A stretch of 19,938 nucleotides of DNA, taken from RGIG990 sp045589455 (GTDB lineage Bacteria; Verrucomicrobiota; Kiritimatiellia; RFP12; UBA3636). Positions 7,068 through 15,825 of this stretch are shown here, one piece after another. Numbering within the stretch: the first letter of the stretch is position 1; every line of letters begins with the position of its first letter. The DNA lies in the NCBI GenBank assembly GCA_045589455.1, contig JAZNPC010000008.1, positions 1-19,938 on the forward strand, written 5' to 3'. A program made the position numbers and the translations under genes. The notes beneath the pieces were generated by a model. That model was not told where the DNA came from and searched no databases. It was given only the letters and a program-made list of their open reading frames with translations.

Positions 7068-7876
7068 TAGTAGAATAACCTTGTAACAAAATAGCCAATA
7101 ATCAAAATAAGTAGGAAGCAAGTTATCACGCAACGACGTGTTGCTCTACCTACACCAACAGCACCATGGGTTGTAGAAAAACCCTCATAGCAAGCAACTG
7201 TCACTATAATGATACCAAACAAAAATGCTTTAAACATTCCAACAAGGAATGGACGCAGAGAAGCAAAATCAAATGCATTCATCCAATAAACTGAAAACGG
7301 AACCGACAGCTGGGTATTACCGACAACAGCACCACCAATCAAAGCAAGCACACAAGTATAAAAAGAAAGAATTGGCACTGTAAACATCATTGCAACCATG
7401 CGTGGCATAACGAGAAAGCGCAATGGATCAATCGACATAATTTCAAGAGCTGCAATCTCTTCATTTACCATCATAGTACCCAATTGTGCGGCCATTGCTG
7501 CTCCAACGCAGGCGGCAAGAACAAGTCCACTCATAAAAGGCCCCATCTCTCGAAGCATTGAAGCCATTACTGCTGAGCCAATTAAATTTTCTTGATTATA
7601 TCGCCGCAATTCTATTCCTAATTGTAATGCTAAAATCATTCCAATAAAGAATGCAACAACAGTGACAACAGGAAGGCTTTTTATAGCACAGTTATAAATC
7701 TGCTTAACTACCTCTTTGCGCTCTCTCTTGCGCATTAAGCCATGCATTCCACCAAATGAGCCAATACAAATTACTGTTGCTCGGCCAACTTCTGCAATCA
7801 CATCCAACAAGTATCTTCCGATTTTCGAAATAAATGTTGTTGGTTCTGGCTTAAAAAATGGTTCTCTTACTATCAT
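7067..7876 (-). CDS. mlaE: MlaE-like permease of lipid ABC transporter
   Basis: Multi-pass inner-membrane permease of the MCE lipid transporter. In 269 residues the MlaE family core is clear: LREMGPFMSGLVLAACVGAA, followed by LGTMMVNEEIAALEIMSIDP and LRFLVMPRMVAM, then three or more membrane helices ending IGYFVTRLFY. An amphipathic N-terminal segment precedes it (REPFFKPEPTTFISKIGRYLLDV). I chose ATG 7874-7876 rather than the GTG at 7901-7903, which would overlap the upstream gene. The GGAG that serves it is 13 bases away, slightly long, and lies within the last codons of the upstream lipoprotein gene. With mlaF and mlaD it forms a three-gene cassette. mlaB and mlaC are not adjacent. Confidence 0.93.
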   Translation of the reverse strand: MIVREPFFKPEPTTFISKIGRYLLDVIAEVGRATVICIGSFGGMHGLMRKRERKEVVKQIYNCAIKSLPVVTVVAFFIGMILALQLGIELRRYNQENLIGSAVMASMLREMGPFMSGLVLAACVGAAMAAQLGTMMVNEEIAALEIMSIDPLRFLVMPRMVAMMFTVPILSFYTCVLALIGGAVVGNTQLSVPFSVYWMNAFDFASLRPFLVGMFKAFLFGIIIVTVACYEGFSTTHGAVGVGRATRRCVITCFLLILIIGYFVTRLFY

Positions 7877-7884
7877 AAATATTT

Positions 7885-9324
7885 TTAATCTCCAAAAAAC
7901 CACAAAAATGTTGTATGGGTTTCTTCTCCATCATACTCTTTCCCGAAAAGACCATATAAAATTGACCACTCAGTATTATCTCCATCTCGTGTTCTGCTAT
8001 AAAAAGGGAAAATATGTGTTCTACTATATTCTTCTCCATATCCACGTGAAAAAAGCCCCCATAAAAGCTCATGGTCTGTTCTATTTAATTCTCTACTATT
8101 TCCATATGTATATAAAGTAAAGATATCAAGTAAATTTCTAGATAGTAAGCCAGAACGCTTACTTAAAGATAAATCTGGTATTCGGACATATGTATCATTT
8201 AAATCATTTCTAGAAGAATACAATGGCCAAATTCTCATATAATCTTCTACGAGAGTTTCATGCGCACCATCATTATCTATATCAGCATAAATTTCGGAAG
8301 AAAGATAAATAGGATTAAATGCAAAAAAATCCTCCTTTATATTTCCGCGTTTTGCTTCTCGAGTACGAACAAATGGCCACATATACCAGGTTGAGTTTAA
8401 ACGACCATCATCATCCCATTGATGAATATAAAAAGGAATAAAGTTCCTCTTGTGATATTTTCCATCGTCCCAAATTTTGAATAAAGGCCAAGGAAAATTC
8501 AAATTTCGATATGTTGGGGTTTCTCCTCTTCCATAGGCAAAGCTAAAGAAAGGAGGAAGAATTAGATATCGTTCTTCGTTTTCTGTATCAACGTGACCAG
8601 CAATTGGGAATAGCATCCATGATGATCCTGGATTTCTTCCATAATATGTCGATTGATTCCAAATTGGCCAAAGTACAAAATATGAATCTGATTTTCCCTC
8701 TCGATGGGATTGTCCATAAAATGGGAACACTCGAAAGGCAGAAACACCATCACCCTCTGTTCTACTATATATTGGCCAAAGTACACTTGTGGTTGTTTGT
8801 GATCCATGCTTATATTTCATCCATAATGGCCACATTGTAAATGAAATTGAATCAAAGTACATTTCTTTGATTGTTCCATAAAATGGGAAAAAGGCAGCAT
8901 AGTCTTCATTTGCTTTTGTTGTTCCCCAAAAAAAGAAAGGGAAACACCAGTGTCTATTTCTTGATTCTGCAACTGATGTATTGAAATCTGTCCAAAACCA
9001 AAACAAAAACCGAGATGCTTTATAATCTCCTCGTGTGTTTTGAGAATAAATTGGCCAAAGAATTTCTGTCGCAGATGCATTTTCTTTAGGAGAATATACT
9101 GAGGTATATAGAAGAGGACGATATGAGATACGAACAGCACCATTTGTTGTTTGAACTCTTTCATAGAATGGACCAAATTTTTCTACTCTAGTTATTTTTT
9201 TTCCTTCATTTCCAGAATCATAAAGAAGATGAGCGTCCCTAACTCTTCCTGTTGGTGCAGAAACACAACCAAAAGAGCCAAACGCCATAATAGAAAACAT
9301 TAACGTAAGTAAAAAATATTTCAA
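7885..9324 (-). CDS. aromatic-repeat lipoprotein, first gene of the mla operon
   Basis: 479-residue putative lipoprotein: signal MKYFLLTLMFSIMAFGSFGC, with Cys20 the likely lipid-bearing residue. From about residue 70 to the end, about 20 short hydrophobic strands recur every 15-30 residues, each built around an aromatic-Pro pair: ILWPIYS, FPFYG, MWPLW, VLWPIYS, VFPFYG, VLWPIW, FIPFY, MWPFV, RIWPLYS, IFPFYS. Charged loops (D/E/N/R) lie between them, as in a multi-bladed beta structure. The start codon is TTG (9322-9324), supported by GAGG 5 bases upstream and by the normal signal length. The promoter is at 9366-9395. It lies 8 bases upstream of mlaE and is almost surely co-transcribed with it. 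I do not recognise a named family. A role as a periplasmic or outer-membrane partner of the lipid transporter is inference from context only. Confidence 0.8.
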   Translation of the reverse strand: MKYFLLTLMFSIMAFGSFGCVSAPTGRVRDAHLLYDSGNEGKKITRVEKFGPFYERVQTTNGAVRISYRPLLYTSVYSPKENASATEILWPIYSQNTRGDYKASRFLFWFWTDFNTSVAESRNRHWCFPFFFWGTTKANEDYAAFFPFYGTIKEMYFDSISFTMWPLWMKYKHGSQTTTSVLWPIYSRTEGDGVSAFRVFPFYGQSHREGKSDSYFVLWPIWNQSTYYGRNPGSSWMLFPIAGHVDTENEERYLILPPFFSFAYGRGETPTYRNLNFPWPLFKIWDDGKYHKRNFIPFYIHQWDDDGRLNSTWYMWPFVRTREAKRGNIKEDFFAFNPIYLSSEIYADIDNDGAHETLVEDYMRIWPLYSSRNDLNDTYVRIPDLSLSKRSGLLSRNLLDIFTLYTYGNSRELNRTDHELLWGLFSRGYGEEYSRTHIFPFYSRTRDGDNTEWSILYGLFGKEYDGEETHTTFLWFFGD

Positions 9325-9365
9325 AATTACCTCATAAATTATTTTAGGTCTCTAAACTATCCCGA

Positions 9366-9395
9366 ATTGTATCATTTAAATATTGTCGTTTGCAA
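9366..9395 (-). promoter_or_regulatory. promoter for lipoprotein-mlaEFD operon
   Basis: Minus-strand TTGCAA (9390-9395, four of six matches) and TACAAT (9366-9371, five of six) are separated by 18 bases. The predicted transcript starts near 9359 and leaves a leader of about 35 bases before the TTG start. It sits in the only sizeable gap (79 bases) between this operon and the fmdB-type gene upstream. Confidence 0.5.
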
Positions 9396-9403
9396 CACAA
9401 AAA

Positions 9404-9895
9404 TTACATATCATACAAAGTTGGATCTTTAGTTGGTGGGGTAAAATGAGTTGTTCCTCCCAAATTTCTGTCTGTTGGTGCAAAAAATTCTCCGCGTGAT
9501 AGCATTTCGTCTAGCTCAGCATTTGCACCTGCTTCGCCCTCGCCAGCAGCTATTCTTGAGAGCGCCTCTTTAACATCCCTATTAAACCCAAGACCACTTG
9601 CCTCTGAGAATTTCTTCATCATAGCTGCTGCCTGCTCAGGATTAGATGTATCAGAAATAGAATCAAGCTTATCACCGAAAGCATCTACTGCAGCCTGCAT
9701 TCGAGCATCATCAATTGGTGAGTCGCCATACTCATCTGATGCATCCACACTAGAACCAATTGCTATACGTGAAACTTCTTTCGATAATATGGTACCACAA
9801 TGAGGACAATTCGGTATTGTCTCTGTATTTACTCTTCGAGAGAAAAAATCCATCAGCAAATTACACTTAGGACAATAAAACTCATATATAGGCAT
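9404..9895 (-). CDS. FmdB-family zinc-ribbon protein
   Basis: 163 residues with an N-terminal FmdB/CxxC regulatory zinc ribbon: MPIYEFYCPKC (Cys8, Cys11), then NCPHCG (Cys30, Cys33), suited to one zinc ion. The rest is Asp/Glu/Ala-rich and predicted largely helical or disordered (about 50-145), ending THFTPPTKDPTLYDM. Typical family members are 70-110 residues, so the tail is long. The family was first named for a putative regulator of formamidase, but its general function is poorly defined. AGGAGAA lies 5 bases from the ATG. It is the last gene of the amidohydrolase-DedA-FmdB run, 24 bases after the DedA gene. Confidence 0.85.
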   Translation of the reverse strand: MPIYEFYCPKCNLLMDFFSRRVNTETIPNCPHCGTILSKEVSRIAIGSSVDASDEYGDSPIDDARMQAAVDAFGDKLDSISDTSNPEQAAAMMKKFSEASGLGFNRDVKEALSRIAAGEGEAGANAELDEMLSRGEFFAPTDRNLGGTTHFTPPTKDPTLYDM

Positions 9896-9919
9896 GGTTT
9901 TCTCCTAAAATAACTTAAA

Positions 9920-10612
9920 CTAATTATTGTCTGCTAGCTCTTTTTTCTTTCCACTGCCCATCACCTTTTTGTGAATTGCAATGTATCCAACAACTAATAG
10001 TACAAGTGCTAAAAGTATCCAAATGTAGTTATCGTGAATCAAATCTTTCCCCTTAACAACCATCTCTGGATATGTCATATCGCCAGCAGCGACACCAAAG
10101 CTATAGCCAATAATTAGTAAAATCAATCCCCAAATTCCTGCACCAAGTGAGGTGAATAATGTAAATCGCTTAAAGTTCATTTTTGCAAGACCAGCTGGAA
10201 TAGAAATAAGCTGACGGATTGCTGGGATGAGTCGGCATACAAAGGTGGTTATATCACCATGCTCTCTAAATACCTCTTCTGCTCTATCGAGTGCCTGCTC
10301 TTTTAAGAAAAAGTATTTTCCATATTTATGTAGGAATGGACGACCTAGCTTTAAGCCTAAATAATAGTTTATATAGGCTCCAAGTATAGAACCTGCGGTG
10401 CCTATCACTAATGCTAAAAACATATCTAAAAGAGGAAGCCTCGTTGTTAGCTCACCTCGATATGCTAGAAAGCCTGCAGGTATCATTACCACTTCGCTTG
10501 GGAATGGAATGAATGAGCTTTCAATAGCCATTAAAAGAAATATTATTACAAAGCCCCATACTGGTGCATGAGCAGCAACTGCTGAAATATTTTCAGCGAT
10601 TATTTCAGTCAT
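9920..10612 (-). CDS. DedA-family membrane protein (SNARE-associated/VTT domain)
   Basis: 230-residue polytopic inner-membrane protein of the DedA superfamily. Members are linked to undecaprenyl-phosphate or phospholipid flipping and to membrane potential maintenance. Key features are the re-entrant motif ESSFIPFPSEVVMIPAG (Glu31, Pro-Ser-Glu 38-40), an LGAYINYYLGLKLGRPFL segment, and CRLIPAIRQLISIPAGLAKM. The last holds the two conserved arginines of the DedA core and is followed by FTLFTSLGAGIWG. The C-terminal helix (WILLALVLLVVGYIAIHKK) ends in a Lys/Asn-rich tail. The ATG at 10610-10612 has AAGG upstream. It lies 12 bases after the amidohydrolase stop. The specific substrate cannot be told from the sequence. 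Confidence 0.92.
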   Translation of the reverse strand: MTEIIAENISAVAAHAPVWGFVIIFLLMAIESSFIPFPSEVVMIPAGFLAYRGELTTRLPLLDMFLALVIGTAGSILGAYINYYLGLKLGRPFLHKYGKYFFLKEQALDRAEEVFREHGDITTFVCRLIPAIRQLISIPAGLAKMNFKRFTLFTSLGAGIWGLILLIIGYSFGVAAGDMTYPEMVVKGKDLIHDNYIWILLALVLLVVGYIAIHKKVMGSGKKKELADNN

Positions 10613-10624
10613 ATTGTATACCTT

Positions 10625-11845
10625 TTATTTTGTCTCAAAGAATTGAGCCATTGTTTCTAAATTCTTTACATTGATCTCTCGGCTCGCAAGAGAAGTAAAT
10701 TCCAATCCTCCAAATTTTTCCCTGTTTGGGAAAATAATTGTGGATGGGTCATTATAAATTGGAGCAACCTCGTTAACTAATTCTAAAGCTAAATCATAAT
10801 TAACAGGACGAGCAGTTTCTCCATAAATTCTCACAAAATTATCGTGATAAATTTTCTTTAAATATTCCTCTTCAAGTTGAAGTGGTGTAATCTCTCCTCT
10901 GTCATTATCTACAAATCTGAATGGAGCTTTTGCTTCAAGATAATTTCGAGGAAGATTGATTATATTTCCAAAGCAATGCTGGTATTCATCAAGACTTTCA
11001 CTTGAATGCCAATTGTTGCAGTCAGAGCCAAACAAAATTCTGTCGCTATATTTTATAAAAAATTCGCGAGCTGTGGCAGGGTCTTTATTTAAGTCAAAAA
11101 ATTCTTCACATGCAGGAACAATATCAAGGCAAACATTTGGATAGCGATCAAGGAATGCACTTAGTTGCTCTAGCTCAGCTCCCCAAAAATAAAAATGCGC
11201 AAGTGTTATTTTAAGCATTGGATACTTTTCAAGCATTTGCTCTAACTCATCACGGAGTTGTGGCATAGTGACAAATGAAGAATCAAAGTGTGGTGGTTGC
11301 TTTACTCCATTTGAATCAACCAACTCTTCCCACATTTCATGTGGATCACCTGTGTGAAGCACAAGAGGGAAATCATGCTCTATAATAAATTGAAGAAATG
11401 GCTCATAACGAGAGTCATTTAATCCATATCCAAGCTGTCGGCGAAATATTGGCTTTCCATCAAGCAATTTAATTCCGTCAAAGCCTGCCGCATAAGCAAC
11501 CTTTGCTTGGCGTAATAATTCTTCTTCAGGAGAAAGGCCAGTATTAAATACATGCATCAAATTTGCATTTACATAAACCTGACGCTCTGGCGCAAACTGT
11601 TTATTCAGTTTTGCTTTACAATAAAGAGCTTTTGCATTTATTGCTAAATCAAGTGCTCCACCATATGGTGTAAGAGCTTGAATATTCAGCCTGTCATAAG
11701 AAAAATATATCATCAGATTTTTAATGAATGTGCAGGTGTCATCAATTGTTATTGGCAATCCTGCTCGGTCTGAATGATGAATGTGAATATGAGAATCACA
11801 AAGTGGCATTGGATTATATCCATGTAATGTTGTATTATTTTTCAT
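10625..11845 (-). CDS. amidohydrolase-family metal-dependent hydrolase
   Basis: 406-residue TIM-barrel hydrolase of the amidohydrolase 2 (PF04909-like) type. The first metal motif is the HxH of CDSHIHIHHSD (His19 and His21). Later come LHTGDPHEMWEEL, a metal-binding His in ITLAHFYFWG, and the catalytic Asp of ILFGSDCNN. Family members act as decarboxylases or hydrolases on small aromatic or lactone substrates, so the substrate here is open. The start ATG at 11843-11845 has AAGGA 6 bases upstream. An ATG at 11849-11851 would put that same AAGGA immediately adjacent, so the downstream one is preferred. A terminator ends only 33 bases before the upstream ATG, leaving little room for a separate promoter. 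It heads a run with DedA and the zinc-ribbon gene. Confidence 0.85.
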   Translation of the reverse strand: MKNNTTLHGYNPMPLCDSHIHIHHSDRAGLPITIDDTCTFIKNLMIYFSYDRLNIQALTPYGGALDLAINAKALYCKAKLNKQFAPERQVYVNANLMHVFNTGLSPEEELLRQAKVAYAAGFDGIKLLDGKPIFRRQLGYGLNDSRYEPFLQFIIEHDFPLVLHTGDPHEMWEELVDSNGVKQPPHFDSSFVTMPQLRDELEQMLEKYPMLKITLAHFYFWGAELEQLSAFLDRYPNVCLDIVPACEEFFDLNKDPATAREFFIKYSDRILFGSDCNNWHSSESLDEYQHCFGNIINLPRNYLEAKAPFRFVDNDRGEITPLQLEEEYLKKIYHDNFVRIYGETARPVNYDLALELVNEVAPIYNDPSTIIFPNREKFGGLEFTSLASREINVKNLETMAQFFETK

Positions 11846-11884
11846 ATTCATTCCTTTATATTTTTTTGATAAGCATAAAAAATG

Positions 11885-11919
11885 TAGAGCGAGCGAGTCA
11901 TATGACTCAACTCGCTCTA
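11885..11919 (-). terminator. terminator after ileS
   Basis: The hairpin has outer arms TAGAGCGAG (11885-11893) and CTCGCTCTA (11911-11919) and an inner 14-base palindrome GAGTCATATGACTC. On the minus strand it is followed by a six-T run (11877-11882). It lies 26 bases past the ileS stop and ends the cmk-ileS transcript just before the amidohydrolase gene. Confidence 0.8.
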
Positions 11920-11945
11920 TTGAATTAAATTTGTTTTAATAAAGC

Positions 11946-14900
11946 TTAAGCATTAGCCTTTTCAACTGTTACCATTGCCTTGTGACCATTTAGGTCGAGC
12001 TCTGTTGCTGCAGCATCTGCCACAGTGAAGCTTGTGCAAAGAGTCTCTGCACAAATATATGACTGATACTCTGTAACGGCAGCAACCGCTGCTTCGTCAC
12101 CAGCAAAGGTTAGTGCGATGCGCTGAGAAACCTCGTAATCATTTTCCTTACGCATTGCCTGAACGCGAGAAACAAATTCACGGGCAATACCTTCACGAAG
12201 AAGCTCATCTGTAAGTGTTGTCTCAATTGCGATTGTTACAGCACCCTCGTTAGCCACTGTCATACCCTCGCGCTCTTGGCGAACAACCTGCACATCCTCT
12301 GGTAATAGCTCAACTGCTGCCTCGCCATCACCAACCTCAAGAGTTACAGCCTCGCCAGACTGTAGCTTTAGTAGTGCTACAGAATCAAGGCCTTCGATTG
12401 CTGCGGCAGCTGCCTTCATACGCTTACCGAGCTTGCGGCCAAGTGTCTTGAAGTTTGCCTTAGCTGATAGGCTAACAAACTTTGATTCATCAGATGCAAA
12501 TTCAACTGTCTTAACATTTAACTCTTCAGCGATAACTGGAGCCATTGGCTTCATTGCCTCAAGAATTTCTGTCTTTGCGGAAACAACGATTGCACGAGAC
12601 AATGGCTGACGAACCTTCAAGTCCTTCTGCTTACGCAAGAAGTGACCAAGATTTACTGCACTCTGAGCAAGAGCCATCTGCTGCTCAAGCAATGTATCAC
12701 GGGCGGCAGAATTTGCCTTAGGGAATTCACATAGGTGAACTGACTCTGGCATATTTGAGCCACGTAGATTTGTATAAATTGCTTCTGAGATAAATGGTGT
12801 AAATGGAGCAGCAACCTTAGCTAGCTGAACTAGAACATAGCGTAGTGTACGATATGCGCTGCACTTATCTGTATCATTCTGTGATTTCCAGAAGCGACGA
12901 CGAGAACGGCGAATATACCAGTTTGTTAGATTCTCAACAAAGCTTACGAATGGACGAACTGAGCGCTGTAGGTCATAATTATCCATTGCCTCAGCAACGT
13001 CATTAATTAGAGTTTCTAGAGAAGAAACAATCCAGCGGTCTAGCTCATTTGTTGAGTCTGGTGTCATTAGCTCATCCTCATGCCAGCCATCAACATTAGC
13101 ATAGGTTACGAAGAATGAGTATGCATTCCACCATGGAATTAGTAGGTCACGCAATAGCTGCTTAACACCTGCCTCGGAGAAGCGTAGGTTCTCAGCACGA
13201 ACTACAGCAGAGTTTACCATGTACAAGCGAAGAGCATCGGCACCATATGTAACAATCACATCCATTGGATCTGGGTAGTTCTTTAGGCGCTTTGACATCT
13301 TCTTGCCATCCTCAGCAAGAATTAGTCCATTAACCACAACATTCTGGTATGGAGATTTATCAAACAAGCATGTGCTTAGAACTAGAAGGGTGTAGAACCA
13401 ACCGCGGGTCTGATCCAAGCCCTCAGCAATAAAGTTTGCTGGAAACTTCTTCATAAACTCGTCAGCATTTTCAAATGGATAGTGCTGCTGAGCAAATGGC
13501 ATTGAGCCAGACTCAAACCAGCAATCCAATACCTCAGGAGTGCGGCGATATGTCTTGCCATCCTTCTTGATTAATAGCTCATCGATGTAGTGCTTATGTA
13601 AATCTTCAACCTTTTGACCTGTTAGCTCCTCAAGCTCTGCTGCAGAGCCAACGCAGATGATGTCATCTGGATCCTCTTCATTAATCCAAAGAGGAATGCA
13701 AGAACCCCAGAAGCGATTACGTGAGATATTCCAATCCTTTGCATCCTTCAACCAGTTTGTGAAGCGCTTTTCACCAACATAGTCTGGCATCCACTTTACA
13801 TTCTCGTTATTCTTAACAAGACGCTCATGCAAATCCTCAACGCGAACATACCATGCATCAATTGCACGATAAATTAGAGGTGTATCTGTACGATCGCAGA
13901 ATGGATATGAGTGAACAAGTGTTGCCTGATAAACAAGCTTACCTTCATCCTTTAGGCGCTTAATAATTGCCTTATCTGCATCCTTACAGAATTGGCCCTT
14001 ATATTCAGGAACCTCGTCTGTGAAATTACAATCGTTATCTAGCGGGTCAAATAGCTCAAAGATACCATGCTCGCGTGCTACACGGAAGTCATCCTCACCA
14101 TATGCTGGAGCAATGTGTACGATACCTGTACCATCTGAGGTTGTTACATAACCATCATTTAGAACCTGGAAGCAATTTTCCTTATTGCCCTTGAAATATG
14201 GGAATAGAGGCTCATATGTCCAGCCCTTGATGTCTGTACCCTTGAAGCTTGCTACTAGCTCATAATCGTCTGCCTTCTTATAGATTGCAGATAGGCGAGC
14301 CTCTGCCATGATATATACAACACCCTGTGCCTTATCGCGAACAGCAACATAATCCAAATCTGGACCTGCGCAAATTGCAAGGTTCTCTGGAAGTGTCCAT
14401 GGTGTTGTTGTCCAGATTAAGAAATATGTCTCACCCCACTCTGCTGGCATACCGCTTGTTGCGCGTAGGCGAACAGTTACTGTTGGATCCTGAACATCCT
14501 TGTAGTTGTTGCCTGCCTCAAAGTTAGAAAGAGGTGTATTTAGCTTCCAGGAGTATGGCATGATGCGGTGTGAACGATATACGCGACCCTGCTCCCAAAG
14601 CTGCTTGAATACCCACCAAACAGTTTCCATGAAGTCCTTGTTCAAGGTCTTGTAGTCATTATCAAAATCAACCCAGCGACCCATGCGTGTTACTGTGCGG
14701 CGCCATTCAGAAACATAGCGGCTAACCATAGAGCGGCACTGCTCATTGAACTTATCAACGCCAAGCTTCTTGATTTCGTATGTTCCAGAAATGCCAAGTG
14801 CATCCTGAGCCAATGCTTCGATTGGCAAGCCATGGCAGTCCCAACCAAAACGACGCTCTACATGCTTACCACGCATTGTCTGGTAGCGTGGAATAATATC

Positions 14901-15095
14901 TTTAATTGTACCAGCAAGTAGGTGACCATAGTGTGGAAGACCTGTTGCAAACGGAGGTCCATCATAAAATACGAACTCATCCTTGCCCTTTGTCTGCTCT
15001 AAGCTCTTCTCAAAGGTCTTGTTTTCTTCCCAAAACTTGAGGATTTCTTCCTCTAGTTTATTAAAATCTGCTTTATTTGAAACTGGTTTATACAT
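11946..15095 (-). CDS. ileS: isoleucyl-tRNA synthetase, type 2 (eukaryote-like)
   Basis: Charges tRNA-Ile with isoleucine in the cytoplasm. 1049 residues fit the class I IleRS length. The HIGH-type motif reads HYGH at 55-58 (PPFATGLPHYGHLLAGTIKD). The editing domain is in the middle, and KMSKR is at 599-603 (GKKMSKRLKNYPDP). The KMSKRLKNYPDP form, the extended HYGHLLAGTIKD, and the C-terminal part without a bacterial Cys-zinc finger are hallmarks of type 2, eukaryotic-like IleRS. That group is known for low sensitivity to mupirocin, so natural tolerance is inferred. The anticodon-binding region (FVENLTNWYIRRSRRRFW) follows the catalytic core. AAAGGA precedes the ATG. It lies 29 bases after cmk on the same strand, with its terminator at 11885-11919. 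Confidence 0.96.
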   Translation of the reverse strand: MYKPVSNKADFNKLEEEILKFWEENKTFEKSLEQTKGKDEFVFYDGPPFATGLPHYGHLLAGTIKDIIPRYQTMRGKHVERRFGWDCHGLPIEALAQDALGISGTYEIKKLGVDKFNEQCRSMVSRYVSEWRRTVTRMGRWVDFDNDYKTLNKDFMETVWWVFKQLWEQGRVYRSHRIMPYSWKLNTPLSNFEAGNNYKDVQDPTVTVRLRATSGMPAEWGETYFLIWTTTPWTLPENLAICAGPDLDYVAVRDKAQGVVYIMAEARLSAIYKKADDYELVASFKGTDIKGWTYEPLFPYFKGNKENCFQVLNDGYVTTSDGTGIVHIAPAYGEDDFRVAREHGIFELFDPLDNDCNFTDEVPEYKGQFCKDADKAIIKRLKDEGKLVYQATLVHSYPFCDRTDTPLIYRAIDAWYVRVEDLHERLVKNNENVKWMPDYVGEKRFTNWLKDAKDWNISRNRFWGSCIPLWINEEDPDDIICVGSAAELEELTGQKVEDLHKHYIDELLIKKDGKTYRRTPEVLDCWFESGSMPFAQQHYPFENADEFMKKFPANFIAEGLDQTRGWFYTLLVLSTCLFDKSPYQNVVVNGLILAEDGKKMSKRLKNYPDPMDVIVTYGADALRLYMVNSAVVRAENLRFSEAGVKQLLRDLLIPWWNAYSFFVTYANVDGWHEDELMTPDSTNELDRWIVSSLETLINDVAEAMDNYDLQRSVRPFVSFVENLTNWYIRRSRRRFWKSQNDTDKCSAYRTLRYVLVQLAKVAAPFTPFISEAIYTNLRGSNMPESVHLCEFPKANSAARDTLLEQQMALAQSAVNLGHFLRKQKDLKVRQPLSRAIVVSAKTEILEAMKPMAPVIAEELNVKTVEFASDESKFVSLSAKANFKTLGRKLGKRMKAAAAAIEGLDSVALLKLQSGEAVTLEVGDGEAAVELLPEDVQVVRQEREGMTVANEGAVTIAIETTLTDELLREGIAREFVSRVQAMRKENDYEVSQRIALTFAGDEAAVAAVTEYQSYICAETLCTSFTVADAAATELDLNGHKAMVTVEKANA

Positions 15096-15124
15096 TTTTG
15101 AATCCTTTAGTTTTTATCTTTAAA

Positions 15125-15781
15125 TTACTTGCTTAACTCAATAATTTTTGCAGCAACCTGTTCTGCTGTAAGAGGAGTCGTATCAATAACAATAGCTCCC
15201 TCAGGTATTTTTAATGGAGCAGTCTTGCGTGAGCTATCAATCTTATCGCGATTTAATAGCGAAGCCTTTACCTGTTCCGCATTCTGAATGAAGCCCTTTT
15301 GAATATCCTCCTTGTGGCGGCGTGCAGTGCGAGTCTCTGCATCTGCATCTAGGTAGAAGCGATATGGGGAATCTGGATATACCACAGAACCAATGTCGCG
15401 ACCCTCTACAACGATATCACCGACAGAGCGCATATCACGTAGCCACTGAGTAACGATTGTGCGGACCTCAGGAACTGCGGAAACTGGACTAACGTGCTTA
15501 TTGATTTCTGGTGTACGAATTTTATCGCCTGGCTCTTCGCCATTTACTTCGTAAGCAACACGATTTCCTTTTACAACAAAGTCCACCTTAAGGTTTGTAA
15601 TAAACTTTGCTACTGCCTCAGCATCATTTGTATCAATACCTGCCTCTAATGCCTGCCAGGTAGCAATTCGATACAATGCTCCAGAATCTACATATTTAAT
15701 TCCTGACATTTCTGCAATAAGCTTACTAACTGTTGACTTACCAGAAGCTGCTGGTCCATCAATACAAATTACCTTGTTCAT
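15125..15781 (-). CDS. cmk: cytidylate kinase
   Basis: Phosphorylates CMP and dCMP using ATP in the cytoplasm, feeding CTP and dCTP pools. In 218 residues (usual 220-230) the P-loop GPAASGKST is at 9-17, followed by the nucleoside-binding DSGALYR, the long CMP-binding insert, and the conserved VVEGRDIGSVVYPDSPYRFY. The arginine-rich lid TARRHKED and a C-terminal VIDTTPLTAEQV close it. AAAGGG sits 5 bases from the ATG. It heads the cmk-ileS pair; the linkage suggests co-expression, not a joint reaction. A perfect TATAAT on the minus strand at 15826-15831, about 45 bases before the start, is the best -10 candidate. Its best -35 match (TTGATT) is 20 bases away, which is long. Confidence 0.95.
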   Translation of the reverse strand: MNKVICIDGPAASGKSTVSKLIAEMSGIKYVDSGALYRIATWQALEAGIDTNDAEAVAKFITNLKVDFVVKGNRVAYEVNGEEPGDKIRTPEINKHVSPVSAVPEVRTIVTQWLRDMRSVGDIVVEGRDIGSVVYPDSPYRFYLDADAETRTARRHKEDIQKGFIQNAEQVKASLLNRDKIDSSRKTAPLKIPEGAIVIDTTPLTAEQVAAKIIELSK

Positions 15782-15825
15782 ATTTACCCTTTATGGTTAT
15801 AAAAAATTATGTTTTCTTTAAACCT

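Noticed and set aside
7716..8120. 134-codon plus-strand frame over the mlaE/lipoprotein junction
   Set aside because: It is antisense to two well-supported genes, has low-complexity aromatic composition and no start signals.
8817..9176. 119-codon minus-strand frame inside the aromatic-repeat lipoprotein
   Set aside because: It is a shifted frame of the same strand; the longer frame has a signal peptide, ribosome-binding site and promoter.
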